In this document: piece by piece, positions 8,264-13,791 of the stretch
How positions within the stretch are numbered: position 1 is the stretch's first letter
Layout: every line of letters starts with the position of its first letter
Assembly (NCBI GenBank): GCA_041608535.1
Contig: JBFISM010000055.1
Span: 1-21,339, forward strand
DNA: 21,339 nucleotides
Origin: JBFISM01 sp041608535
GTDB lineage: Bacteria; Actinomycetota; Acidimicrobiia; Spongiisociales; UBA5794
Direction: 5' to 3'
Position numbers and translations under genes: made by a program
Notes under the pieces: model-generated
The model's database searches: none
Told to the model about the DNA's origin: nothing
What the model saw: only the letters and a program-made list of their open reading frames with translations

Positions 8264-8533
8264 GGACGCCTGACGGCGCCGGCGTTTCTCGGCGAGCCAG
8301 CGCTTGCGCAACCGGCGACGGTCGTCCTCGGCGTACCCGCCCCACACGCCGCCCTCCTGGTTCGTCTCCAGCGCATACATGAGGCAGGCTTCCTGCACAG
8401 AGCAGATGCCACAGATGGCGATCGCCTTCTCGATCTGATCGACGGCGGGACCGGTGGTGCCGATGGGAAAGAACAGCTCCGGATCTGAATCTCTGCATGC
8501 GGCGAGCTCGCGCCAGTCGGTCATTGTCAGCAT
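8261..8533 (-). CDS. whiB1: WhiB-family iron-sulfur transcription regulator (WhiB1-like)
   Basis: A 90-residue Wbl protein. The four cluster ligands are C13, C41, C44 and C50 (C-X27-C-X2-C-X5-C). The G[VI]WGG turn is GVWGG at 62-66, followed by a basic tail (DRRRLRKRWLAEKRRRRQ). The text DWRELAACRDSDPELFFPIG..GPA resembles WhiB1 of mycobacteria more than other Wbl classes; WhiB1 is an essential, NO-sensitive regulator that binds the primary sigma factor. The orthology is a judgement from pattern, not a tree. The ATG at 8533 has GGAG six bases upstream (8540-8543); the Met at 8524 is an alternative. Transcription runs out of a long, structured 5' region (8534-8680), described separately. Confidence 0.92.
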   Translation of the reverse strand: MLTMTDWRELAACRDSDPELFFPIGTTGPAVDQIEKAIAICGICSVQEACLMYALETNQEGGVWGGYAEDDRRRLRKRWLAEKRRRRQAS

Positions 8534-8567
8534 CGGTTTCTCCGTGTCAGATGGTGGTGTGATGTGG

Positions 8568-8589
8568 TGTGAAAGTGAAAACTTTCACA
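8568..8589. promoter_or_regulatory. Perfect hairpin in whiB leader
   Basis: TGTGAAAGT (8568-8576) and ACTTTCACA (8581-8589) pair perfectly over 9 bp around a GAAA loop on the plus strand (TTTC on the minus strand). It lies about 35 bases upstream of the whiB ATG and is AT-rich compared with its surroundings. It may be an operator dyad or an RNA stem in the whiB 5' UTR. Confidence 0.55.
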
Positions 8590-8601
8590 AGTGTCCTTCT
8601 C

Positions 8602-8622
8602 AAAAAAAAGGCCGATCGGCCT
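8602..8622 (-). terminator. Terminator-like palindrome plus T8 upstream of whiB
   Basis: On the minus strand a perfect 14-bp palindrome AGGCCGATCGGCCT (8609-8622) runs directly into eight T residues (8602-8609). This is the classical intrinsic-terminator arrangement and is rare in such GC-rich DNA. It lies between the predicted whiB promoter and the whiB start, so it may act as an attenuator, insulate whiB from upstream antisense transcripts, or form a 5' stabilising stem. Confidence 0.5.
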
Positions 8623-8628
8623 AGGGGG

Positions 8629-8657
8629 ACGATACCCAACCATTCGCACCTCTTCAA
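8629..8657 (-). promoter_or_regulatory. Predicted sigma-A-type promoter of whiB
   Basis: On the minus strand TTGAAG (8652-8657) and TATCGT (8629-8634) are separated by 17 bases, a near-canonical -35/-10 pair. The expected transcript start is near 8622, at the edge of the GGCC palindrome. Confidence 0.5.
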
Positions 8658-8680
8658 GCGGTTTCTCGAGCGGTTTCTCG
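8657..8680. repeat. Two tandem 12-bp repeats next to the whiB -35 box
   Basis: AGCGGTTTCTCG occurs twice head-to-tail (8657-8668 and 8669-8680) immediately upstream of the predicted whiB -35 hexamer. An imperfect third copy, CGGTTTCTCCG (10 of 11 bases), lies at 8534-8544 over the whiB ribosome binding site. This may be an activator site or autoregulatory element. Confidence 0.6.
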
Positions 8681-8758
8681 GGCGATGTGCGCCGCACCTG
8701 GTCCGTGGTTGAATATGGCGGCACCGCGGTGGGCGCACCGCTTCGTGGGGATTCGAAC

Positions 8759-9217
8759 ATGAGCATTCAGCAAGAGCTGCGAGACGAGCTGACCCGTGCC
8801 ATGAAGGCGGGCGATCGGGCGACGGTCAACGTGATCCGCCAGGTGGAGAGCGAGATCGCGCTGGCTCGATCCGCAACCGGGTTCAGCGGCGACGTCGACG
8901 ACGAACTCTACGAGACGACCATTGCGGCATACGTGAAGAGGATGGAACGGTACCGGCGCGATTATCGGGAACTCGGTGAGCGGGGCGCCGAGCAAGCGGC
9001 GAAGCTCGACTTCGAGATCGACTTTCTGCAGCGCTGGCTGCCCGAGCGGGAGGTCGATCAGGCTGCGGTAGCGGCGATCGTGGAGACCGCCATCGCCGAG
9101 CTGGAGGCTACCGACCCCAAGCAGGCGGGTCGGGTGATCGGTCACATCATGAGCAACCACGACGGGCTCGATGGTGCGCTCGTCAGCCGGCTCGTCCGCG
9201 CCCGCCTCGGTACCTGA
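8759..9217 (+). CDS. GatB/YqeY domain protein
   Basis: A 152-residue stand-alone YqeY-type protein, the all-helical domain also found at the C-terminus of the GatB subunit of tRNA-dependent amidotransferase. Family features are the opening MSIQQELRDELTRAMKAGD, VNVIRQVESEI, the central DFEIDFLQRWLPE and a closing helix pair with KQAGRVIGHIMSNH. The ATG at 8759 begins the conserved domain and has a G-rich stretch 8 bases upstream; an earlier start at 8591 would run through the whiB control region and is rejected. The stop is 3 bases before the ligase GTG, so the two are probably one transcript. The family's exact role remains unclear; a tRNA-related function is only suggested by the GatB homology. 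Confidence 0.85.
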   Translation: MSIQQELRDELTRAMKAGDRATVNVIRQVESEIALARSATGFSGDVDDELYETTIAAYVKRMERYRRDYRELGERGAEQAAKLDFEIDFLQRWLPEREVDQAAVAAIVETAIAELEATDPKQAGRVIGHIMSNHDGLDGALVSRLVRARLGT

Positions 9218-9220
9218 GCG

Positions 9221-10180
9221 GTGAGGCTGCCGGCATACGAACCCATGCTCGCCACGAGGTGGGCCGAGCCATTCACCGATCCAGACTGGGCCTTCGAAGT
9301 CAAGTGGGACGGTGTCCGCACGTTGCTCTACTACGACGGCGACGCCGTGCAGTTGCGCAGCCGTTCGGGGCTCGACGTGACGGCGACGTACCCGGAGCTG
9401 GCTGCGTACACGTGCGACTCCTCGGTGATTCTGGACGGCGAGATCATCGCTCTCGACGACGCGGGCCGTCCGTCCTTCGGGCAGCTGCAGCGCCGGATCA
9501 ACCTGTCGTCCCCGCAGGCCATCGCGGACGCCGCCGCCTCCATCCCCGTCAGCTACATGGCCTTCGATGTTCTCCACCACGAGGGAAGGTCGACCTTGAC
9601 CATGTCGTGGGCCGAACGCCGCGAGCTGCTGTTGTCGCTCCACCTCGAACCGCCGGTACTGGTGTCCGAGGCGATTGCCGAAGATCCGTCGGACCTCTGG
9701 CAGTTCGTCGTGGAGCGCAACCTCGAAGGCATTGTGGCCAAACGTGTCGACTCGCCGTACCGCCCCGGGGTGCGCACGCCCGAGTGGCGCAAGATCACCA
9801 CGACGCGCACCGTGCGGGCGCTCGTCGGCGGTTTCACGCAGGGTGATGGAGGGCGCTCCAACTCGTTCGGTGCGCTGCTGCTCGGGCTGTGGGCGGACGA
9901 TGGTCTGCGTTGGATCGGGGCGGTCGGCACGGGTTTCAGCGATGTCGATCTCAAGGCCATCCGCTCCGCTCTCGATGAGATGGTGCTCGACCGCTCGCCG
10001 TTCGCTCCCAACCCAGACATGCCGCGCAACGTAACGTGGGTGTATCCACAGCTCGTTGCGATGGTGGAGTACAAGGAGTGGACCGCCGTGGGGCGGTTGC
10101 GGGCACCGGCATTCAAGGGCTTCACCGACGACCCTCCGGGATCGATCGAGTGGGACAGCGAGGGCCCCGGGTTCAGCTGA
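9221..10180 (+). CDS. ATP-dependent DNA ligase (LigD ligase-domain type)
   Basis: A 319-residue ligase that seals nicks using ATP. Motif I is EVKWDGVR, with the AMP-accepting lysine K28. Motif III-like ILDGEIIALDD follows, then motif IV EGIVAKRVDSPYRPG and motif V WRKIT. After that comes an OB-fold segment ending in LRAPAFKGF. It has only the nucleotidyltransferase and OB domains, without the polymerase or 3'-phosphoesterase domains of full LigD. The size and motif spelling match the ligase module of the NHEJ ligase LigD, and a Ku gene lies about 2 kb downstream, which supports an end-joining role. The start is GTG at 9221, three bases after yqeY; an ATG at 9245 is possible but would remove conserved residues. 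Whether it acts with Ku or as a backup ligase is not shown by the sequence. Confidence 0.92.
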   Translation: MRLPAYEPMLATRWAEPFTDPDWAFEVKWDGVRTLLYYDGDAVQLRSRSGLDVTATYPELAAYTCDSSVILDGEIIALDDAGRPSFGQLQRRINLSSPQAIADAAASIPVSYMAFDVLHHEGRSTLTMSWAERRELLLSLHLEPPVLVSEAIAEDPSDLWQFVVERNLEGIVAKRVDSPYRPGVRTPEWRKITTTRTVRALVGGFTQGDGGRSNSFGALLLGLWADDGLRWIGAVGTGFSDVDLKAIRSALDEMVLDRSPFAPNPDMPRNVTWVYPQLVAMVEYKEWTAVGRLRAPAFKGFTDDPPGSIEWDSEGPGFS

Positions 10181-10190
10181 GGTTCCCTGA

Positions 10191-10211
10191 CCGCCGCGCA
10201 CGTGACGGCGG
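10191..10211. terminator. Weak hairpin between ligase and PAP2 genes
   Basis: CCGCCG (10191-10196) and CGGCGG (10206-10211) form a 6-bp GC stem in the 40-bp space between two convergent stop codons. There is no T tract. The position suits a bidirectional terminator. Confidence 0.35.
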
Positions 10212-10220
10212 CGAGCCGAG

Positions 10221-10763
10221 CTAGCGGGACACCAGCGAGCGTAGGGCTCGCACGACGGCCAGCCACGACCAGCCGAGCGCCAGGCCGGCGAGGACGTCGG
10301 ACATCCAGTGCACACCGAGCAGCACGCGAGTGGTTCCGACGATCGGACCGGCGAGGAGCGCACCGCCGCCCACGAGAGATCGCGGCCGGAAGCCGGCGAT
10401 CTCGGCGTAGGCCGGCCACGCAGCCGCCGCCGTGGCCGTGTGACCGCTGGGAAAGGACGCTCCAGTCCACGGCGCCAGATGAGGTCCATCGGGGCGGCGT
10501 CTGTCGATGATGCGCTTCGCCAGGTTGTAGACCAGATTCTGTCCGCCGACGACGACGGCGGCGTGCAGGAGCGGTGCGAGCGAGCGGCGGCGCATTGCGG
10601 CCCCGCCTGCGATCACCGCACCGGTGGTGGCCACCAGCTCCGTGCCCCCGAGGTGGGTCACAGCCCGCACCACTCGGAGCTGGGTCTCGCTCAGGCGGCC
10701 CACCGCCCAGCCCGAGGTTGCGGTATCCAGGTCGAGGACGCGTTGTTGCAGTCTGGTGATCAT
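10221..10763 (-). CDS. PAP2-family membrane phosphatase
   Basis: A 180-residue member of the type 2 phosphatidic acid phosphatase superfamily, which removes phosphate from lipid or isoprenoid phosphates at the membrane. All three catalytic motifs are present: K83-x6-R90-P91; PSGH at 105-108; and T145-R146-x5-H152-x3-D156, where Thr replaces the usual Ser. Several hydrophobic spans surround them. The ATG at 10763 is preferred because a GGGTAC -10 box ends 9 bases upstream, implying a nearly leaderless mRNA, and because the extra 34 residues from a GTG at 10865 would cross both divergent promoters. It diverges from the hemerythrin gene with a matching promoter type, so the two are probably co-induced. 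The substrate is undetermined; an undecaprenyl-PP or phosphatidate role is possible. Confidence 0.88.
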   Translation of the reverse strand: MITRLQQRVLDLDTATSGWAVGRLSETQLRVVRAVTHLGGTELVATTGAVIAGGAAMRRRSLAPLLHAAVVVGGQNLVYNLAKRIIDRRRPDGPHLAPWTGASFPSGHTATAAAAWPAYAEIAGFRPRSLVGGGALLAGPIVGTTRVLLGVHWMSDVLAGLALGWSWLAVVRALRSLVSR

Positions 10764-10772
10764 CCTCGGTGG

Positions 10773-10798
10773 GTACCCGGCGTTGCCGCAGACGAAAC
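10773..10798 (-). promoter_or_regulatory. Stress-sigma (SigF/SigB-type) promoter of the PAP2 gene
   Basis: On the minus strand GTTT (10795-10798), a 16-base spacer and GGGTAC (10773-10778) match the consensus of SigB/SigF-family sigma factors. The -10 box ends 9 bases from the PAP2 ATG. The same element occurs on the plus strand for the divergent gene. Confidence 0.6.
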
Positions 10799-10816
10799 GA
10801 ACGCTCAACGAACACT

Positions 10817-10842
10817 GTTTGGCGTTGCCGTGCAGCGGGTAC
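10817..10842 (+). promoter_or_regulatory. Stress-sigma (SigF/SigB-type) promoter of the hemerythrin gene
   Basis: GTTT (10817-10820), a 16-base spacer and GGGTAC (10837-10842) match the SigB/SigF promoter pattern. The predicted transcript start near 10850 leaves a leader of about 60 bases carrying GAGGAG upstream of the ATG at 10908. Confidence 0.6.
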
Positions 10843-10907
10843 ACCGGAGCGCAGACGGGACCCACCGCGGGTCACCACGAGCCCCCTGAAACGAGGAGTG
10901 CGGCACG

Positions 10908-11483
10908 ATGAATGCAATCGAGGTTCTGGCATCCGATCATCACAAGGTCCGGCGACTGTTCGTCGACTTCCGCGCGGCCGCCGAGGCCAAAGACGCCGCG
11001 AAGATGGGCGAGCTGGTTGCAGACATCTTCACCGAGCTCGACCGCCACACGGCGATCGAGGAGAGAATCTTCTACCCGGCAGTCAAAGAAGCCGGCGGCG
11101 AGGAGCTTGCCGAGCAGACCGGACACAGCAGGGAGGAGCACCACTCCGTCGACCTGCTGATGGCCGAGATTCGCACGCTCGATCCCGGTGACGATGCGTT
11201 CACCTCCAAGATGAAGGTGCTCATGGAGAGTGTGGAGCATCACGCCGGAGAGGAAGAGAAAGAAATGTTCCCCAAGGTGCAGGAGCTGTTCAGCGCCGAC
11301 GAGCTCGAGGAGTTGGGGGAACGTCTGAGTCGAGAGAAGATCGTGGTCGATGTCGAGAACATGTCGCCCGAGCAATTGCGCCAGGCGGCTGAGAGCCTCG
11401 ACCTCGACGTCCGTTCCAACCTCAACGCCACCGAGCTGCAATCGGCCGTTCTCGGCGCCATGACCGGTGGAGCGCGTGGGTAG
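10908..11483 (+). CDS. Hemerythrin HHE-domain protein with Rho-N/SAP-like tail
   Basis: A 191-residue protein. Residues 1-130 form a hemerythrin four-helix bundle with the expected di-iron ligands: H11/H12, H47-x3-E51 in DRHTAIEE, H78/H79 in REEHHS, and H111-x3-E115 in VEHHAGEEE. Such domains bind O2 or NO or act in iron and redox stress. Residues of about 152-185 (MSPEQLRQAAESLDLDVR, then a helix with ATELQSAV) resemble the small Rho-N/SAP helical fold that often binds nucleic acid. The ATG at 10908 follows GAGGAG. Its promoter is of stress-sigma type, shared in kind with the divergent PAP2 gene. A lysine-rich gene follows after 8 bases, probably in the same operon. The function is inferred as stress-related oxygen, NO or iron handling. 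Confidence 0.87.
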   Translation: MNAIEVLASDHHKVRRLFVDFRAAAEAKDAAKMGELVADIFTELDRHTAIEERIFYPAVKEAGGEELAEQTGHSREEHHSVDLLMAEIRTLDPGDDAFTSKMKVLMESVEHHAGEEEKEMFPKVQELFSADELEELGERLSREKIVVDVENMSPEQLRQAAESLDLDVRSNLNATELQSAVLGAMTGGARG

Positions 11484-11491
11484 ACCGACCG

Positions 11492-12069
11492 ATGGCTGAC
11501 AAGCGCAAGAAGAAGTCCAAGAAGAAGAAGCGGAGGAAGGTCGCACGCCGGGTCGACGTCTGGATCCACGACGGTGAGGTCACGTCCGACGAGCTGATGC
11601 TGGCCGGTCTCGGCGTCATGGCGCAGGCAGCGGAGCGCAAGAAGAAGAAGCTCTTCAAGAAGGCGCTGCGCAGGGGCGAGCGCCTACTCGAGACCGGTCT
11701 CTGCACGGTCCCGGCGCTGCGCGATCGTGTCGACGTCGGTGGCGGTGATGAGGAGGGAGATACAGACCTCCCAGCACCCGTCATCGCATACCGCCCCAAG
11801 GGTGGGGATGGTTCTCCGTCGAGGTGGGCGGTATCGAGGTCGAAAACGTGCAGGGAGAGGAACCTGCAGCCGCCCGAGCAGCTGCGATCCTGCAAGCCTA
11901 TGCCGAGCTCGACGGTGAAGAGCAGTCCGACACGACGACGGGAGTGGAACACGCCGGCGGCGGTTGGTACACAGTCAAGGTGCGGGGTGTGCCGGTCGAT
12001 CGGGTGCGCGGGCGGGACGAAGCGGAGCGCCGGATCGCTGAATTGGGGCTCGGAGCCGAACCCATCTGA
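11492..12069 (+). CDS. Lysine-rich protein with internal repeat, apparent -1 frameshift
   Basis: I do not recognise a named family. The first part (11492 to about 11809, 106 codons) begins with a strongly basic stretch KRKKKSKKKKRRK, has a second KKKKLFKK patch near residues 51-58, and ends PVIAYRPKGGD. The sensible continuation is in the -1 frame from TGG at 11809: WFSVEVGGIEVENVQGEE and on to a TGA at 12067-12069. The tail contains a second copy of the same motif, GGGWYTVKVRGVPVDRVRG, followed by a similar ER-rich helix. The joined product would be about 192 residues with two related repeats. Without the shift the first frame runs open to 12538 antisense to ku, which is implausible. A missing base near the GGGG run at 11804-11807 is the simplest cause. 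It lies 8 bases after the hemerythrin gene and probably shares its stress promoter. Confidence 0.6.
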
Positions 12070-12088
12070 GAACGACGTTCCTTCTCAG
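12066..12088. terminator. Bidirectional hairpin between lysine-rich gene and ku
   Basis: CTGAGAA (12066-12072) and TTCTCAG (12082-12088) form a perfect 7-bp stem with a 9-base loop. It contains the stop codons of both convergent genes. There is no T tract. This is the second such stop-embedding hairpin in the window. Confidence 0.5.
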
Positions 12089-12870
12089 CCGGCCTTCTTC
12101 TCCTTGGTTGCCTCGATGCTCGCCTTGAGCGCATCCATGAGGTCGACCACGCCGGCCGGTTGCTCGACGCCCTCGGGAGCCACGATCTCCTGTCCTTCGA
12201 CCTTCAACTTGGCAGCGGCTTCGACGGCCTCGCGCGATTCGTCGTGCCAGGCCGAAGGGTCGAAAGGTGCGGTGAGGTTGTCGATGATCATCTGTGCCAT
12301 CTGCACCTCGTCCTTGCGGACCTCGACGTCGTCTTCGAGTGTCTCGAACTGCGGCTCCCGGATCTCGTCGGGCCAGTACATCGTCTCCATGATGATGACG
12401 TCTTCATCTGCTCGCAGAGTGGCGAGATACTCGCGCTCCCGAATAGCCACCTTGGCGAGCCCCACCATGTCTCGTTCCTTGAGCGCCTCGAGCAGCAGCT
12501 TGTACGCCTTCACCCCGGTCTTCTCGGGGGCGAGGTAGTACGACGACCGGTAATAGACAGGATCGATCTCGCTGTGATCGACGAATTGGACGACATCCAC
12601 CATCCCTCCGGTGCTCCTGGAGATGATGTCGGCGAGTTCGTCGGGGGTGAAGACGACGTACCGACCCTTGTCCACTTCGTAACCCTTGACGATGTTGTCG
12701 TACGGCACCTCGTCACCGTCGCTCTCGGCCACTCGCTTGTACTTGATCGGGCTGTGATCCGAATCACGGAGCTGACGGAATTTGGGCCGCTTGTCCTGCG
12801 TCGCCGCATAGAGGCCGACCGGGATCGTGACGAGCCCGAACGATATGGCCCCTTTCCAGATGGGTCGCAC
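12085..12870 (-). CDS. ku: Ku protein of bacterial non-homologous end joining
   Basis: Bacterial Ku is a homodimeric ring that threads onto DNA double-strand ends and recruits the ligase LigD. The 261-residue product starts VRPIWKGAISFGLVTIPVGL and keeps the family's core: YKRVAESDGDEVPYDNIVKGY, the VVFTPDEL segment, a beta-barrel region with SYYLAPEK, and the ETMYWPDEIR motif. The C-terminus is short and ends in a lysine-rich tail (KEKKAG). The start is GTG at 12870, with GGAGG at 12876-12880 five bases upstream; the open frame continues upstream to 13485 but that part is antisense to the CPBP gene and is rejected. A ligase gene of the LigD type lies at 9221-10180. No polymerase or nuclease domain gene is in the window. 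Confidence 0.96.
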   Translation of the reverse strand: MRPIWKGAISFGLVTIPVGLYAATQDKRPKFRQLRDSDHSPIKYKRVAESDGDEVPYDNIVKGYEVDKGRYVVFTPDELADIISRSTGGMVDVVQFVDHSEIDPVYYRSSYYLAPEKTGVKAYKLLLEALKERDMVGLAKVAIREREYLATLRADEDVIIMETMYWPDEIREPQFETLEDDVEVRKDEVQMAQMIIDNLTAPFDPSAWHDESREAVEAAAKLKVEGQEIVAPEGVEQPAGVVDLMDALKASIEATKEKKAG

Positions 12871-12952
12871 CCCAACCTCCGATCGGTCGACCTTGGATCG
12901 CGAAAAGCATGGTACCAGCAGGCAAAGCGTGCCCATCGGTGAGGGATGCCCG

Positions 12953-12974
12953 GGTCCTCGCATCGGTCCTCGCA
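12953..12974. repeat. Direct repeat in the ku-CPBP promoter region
   Basis: GGTCCTCGCA occurs twice with a 12-bp period (12953-12962 and 12965-12974), about one helical turn apart. It lies where the -35 region of the downstream leaderless promoter would be, so it may be an activator site. Confidence 0.4.
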
Positions 12975-12993
12975 CGGCCACCGGTCGGCGACC

Positions 12994-12999
12994 TACGCT
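12994..12999 (+). promoter_or_regulatory. Leaderless -10 box of the CPBP gene
   Basis: TACGCT (TAnnnT) occupies positions -12 to -7 relative to the A of the ATG at 13006, the classical geometry of leaderless actinobacterial promoters. No Shine-Dalgarno sequence precedes this ATG, which agrees. Confidence 0.5.
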
Positions 13000-13005
13000 C
13001 GACCG

Positions 13006-13767
13006 ATGCTCGAACGCCTGATGGGACCCAACGATCTCCGGCTCGACCGCGCCGACCGTGACGCTGCGATCGTGCTGCTCACGGCGACTTCGTTGCTCGT
13101 CCTGTTCTTCTATTGGGGGCGGCCCGGTGGGTACGTGGCCAGCGGCACCGCCGCACGGGTGCGCGACCTCACCGCGGGGAGCGGGATCGATTTCGTCGGG
13201 TCCGGGGCGTACATGTGGTGGGGAATATCGTCGCTCTGGTGGCGGCTGGCGGTTCCCTTCGGAATTGCTTGGTGGTGTCTCGGGATGCGTCCGCGCGACC
13301 TCGGGCTGCGGTTTCGCGGCATCGGGAGACATTGGCCGGTGTATGGAGCAATGTTTGCCGTGATGATCCCCGTGCTGGTATGGGCATCCAGCTTCGACTC
13401 GTTCCTGCGCTTCTATCCCTTCTATTCGCGAGCAGGCGCAGGGGGCGTGGCCTTCTGGATCTACGAGGTTGGCTATGCACTGCAATTCGTCGGGGTGGAG
13501 TCGTTCTTCCGGGGGTTCATGACTTTCGGGCTGGCGCCCCGCTTCGGGTTACTCGCCGTGCCAATGATGACCGTGCCCTACACGATGATCCACTTTGCGA
13601 AACCGATGCCTGAGGCCGTTGCGGCGATCGTCGCCGGGCTGGTGCTGGGTTTCATGGCGTTGCGCACTCGTAGCTTCGTGCCGGGCATCGCCGTCCACGT
13701 CGGCGTCGCGATTGTGATGGATCTGCTCGTATTGGCCAGACTCGGCCAGCTCGGCAACGTCGTATGA
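13006..13767 (+). CDS. CPBP-family intramembrane protein, degenerate active site
   Basis: About 253 residues with several membrane spans (for example AIVLLTATSLLVLFFYW and AMFAVMIPVLVWAS). It resembles the CPBP (CAAX protease and bacteriocin-processing, Rce1-like) family: VESFFRGF at 164-171 stands at the EExxxR motif, YTMIH with H196 at the second motif, and H231 in a third. The first glutamate of EExxxR, catalytic in Rce1, is Val164 here, and the Asn usually near the third motif is not obvious, so peptidase activity is doubtful. The ATG at 13006 fits a leaderless promoter and leaves 135 bp to the divergent ku start; an ATG at 13021 is possible, and an earlier one at 12946 would add residues unlike the family. 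The neighbours suggest no specific substrate. Confidence 0.72.
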   Translation: MLERLMGPNDLRLDRADRDAAIVLLTATSLLVLFFYWGRPGGYVASGTAARVRDLTAGSGIDFVGSGAYMWWGISSLWWRLAVPFGIAWWCLGMRPRDLGLRFRGIGRHWPVYGAMFAVMIPVLVWASSFDSFLRFYPFYSRAGAGGVAFWIYEVGYALQFVGVESFFRGFMTFGLAPRFGLLAVPMMTVPYTMIHFAKPMPEAVAAIVAGLVLGFMALRTRSFVPGIAVHVGVAIVMDLLVLARLGQLGNVV

Positions 13768-13791
13768 CCGCACGCCCGGGGACTGCGCCGG

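Noticed and set aside
8654..10489. 611-codon open frame on the minus strand
   Set aside because: It is antisense to yqeY and the ligase gene and has no recognisable domain.
11797..11812. Programmed -1 ribosomal frameshift
   Set aside because: No canonical X-XXY-YYZ slippery heptamer or clear downstream pseudoknot is visible; a single-base indel in a G run is simpler, though recoding is not excluded.
11810..12538. Continuation of the lysine-rich reading frame for about 240 more codons
   Set aside because: It runs antisense through the 3' half of ku and its translation turns Ser/Arg/Thr-rich after 11809, while the -1 frame restores a sensible repeat protein.
12871..13485. N-terminal extension of ku by about 205 residues
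   Set aside because: The extension is antisense to the CPBP gene and of low complexity; family sequence begins at the GTG with a good Shine-Dalgarno sequence.
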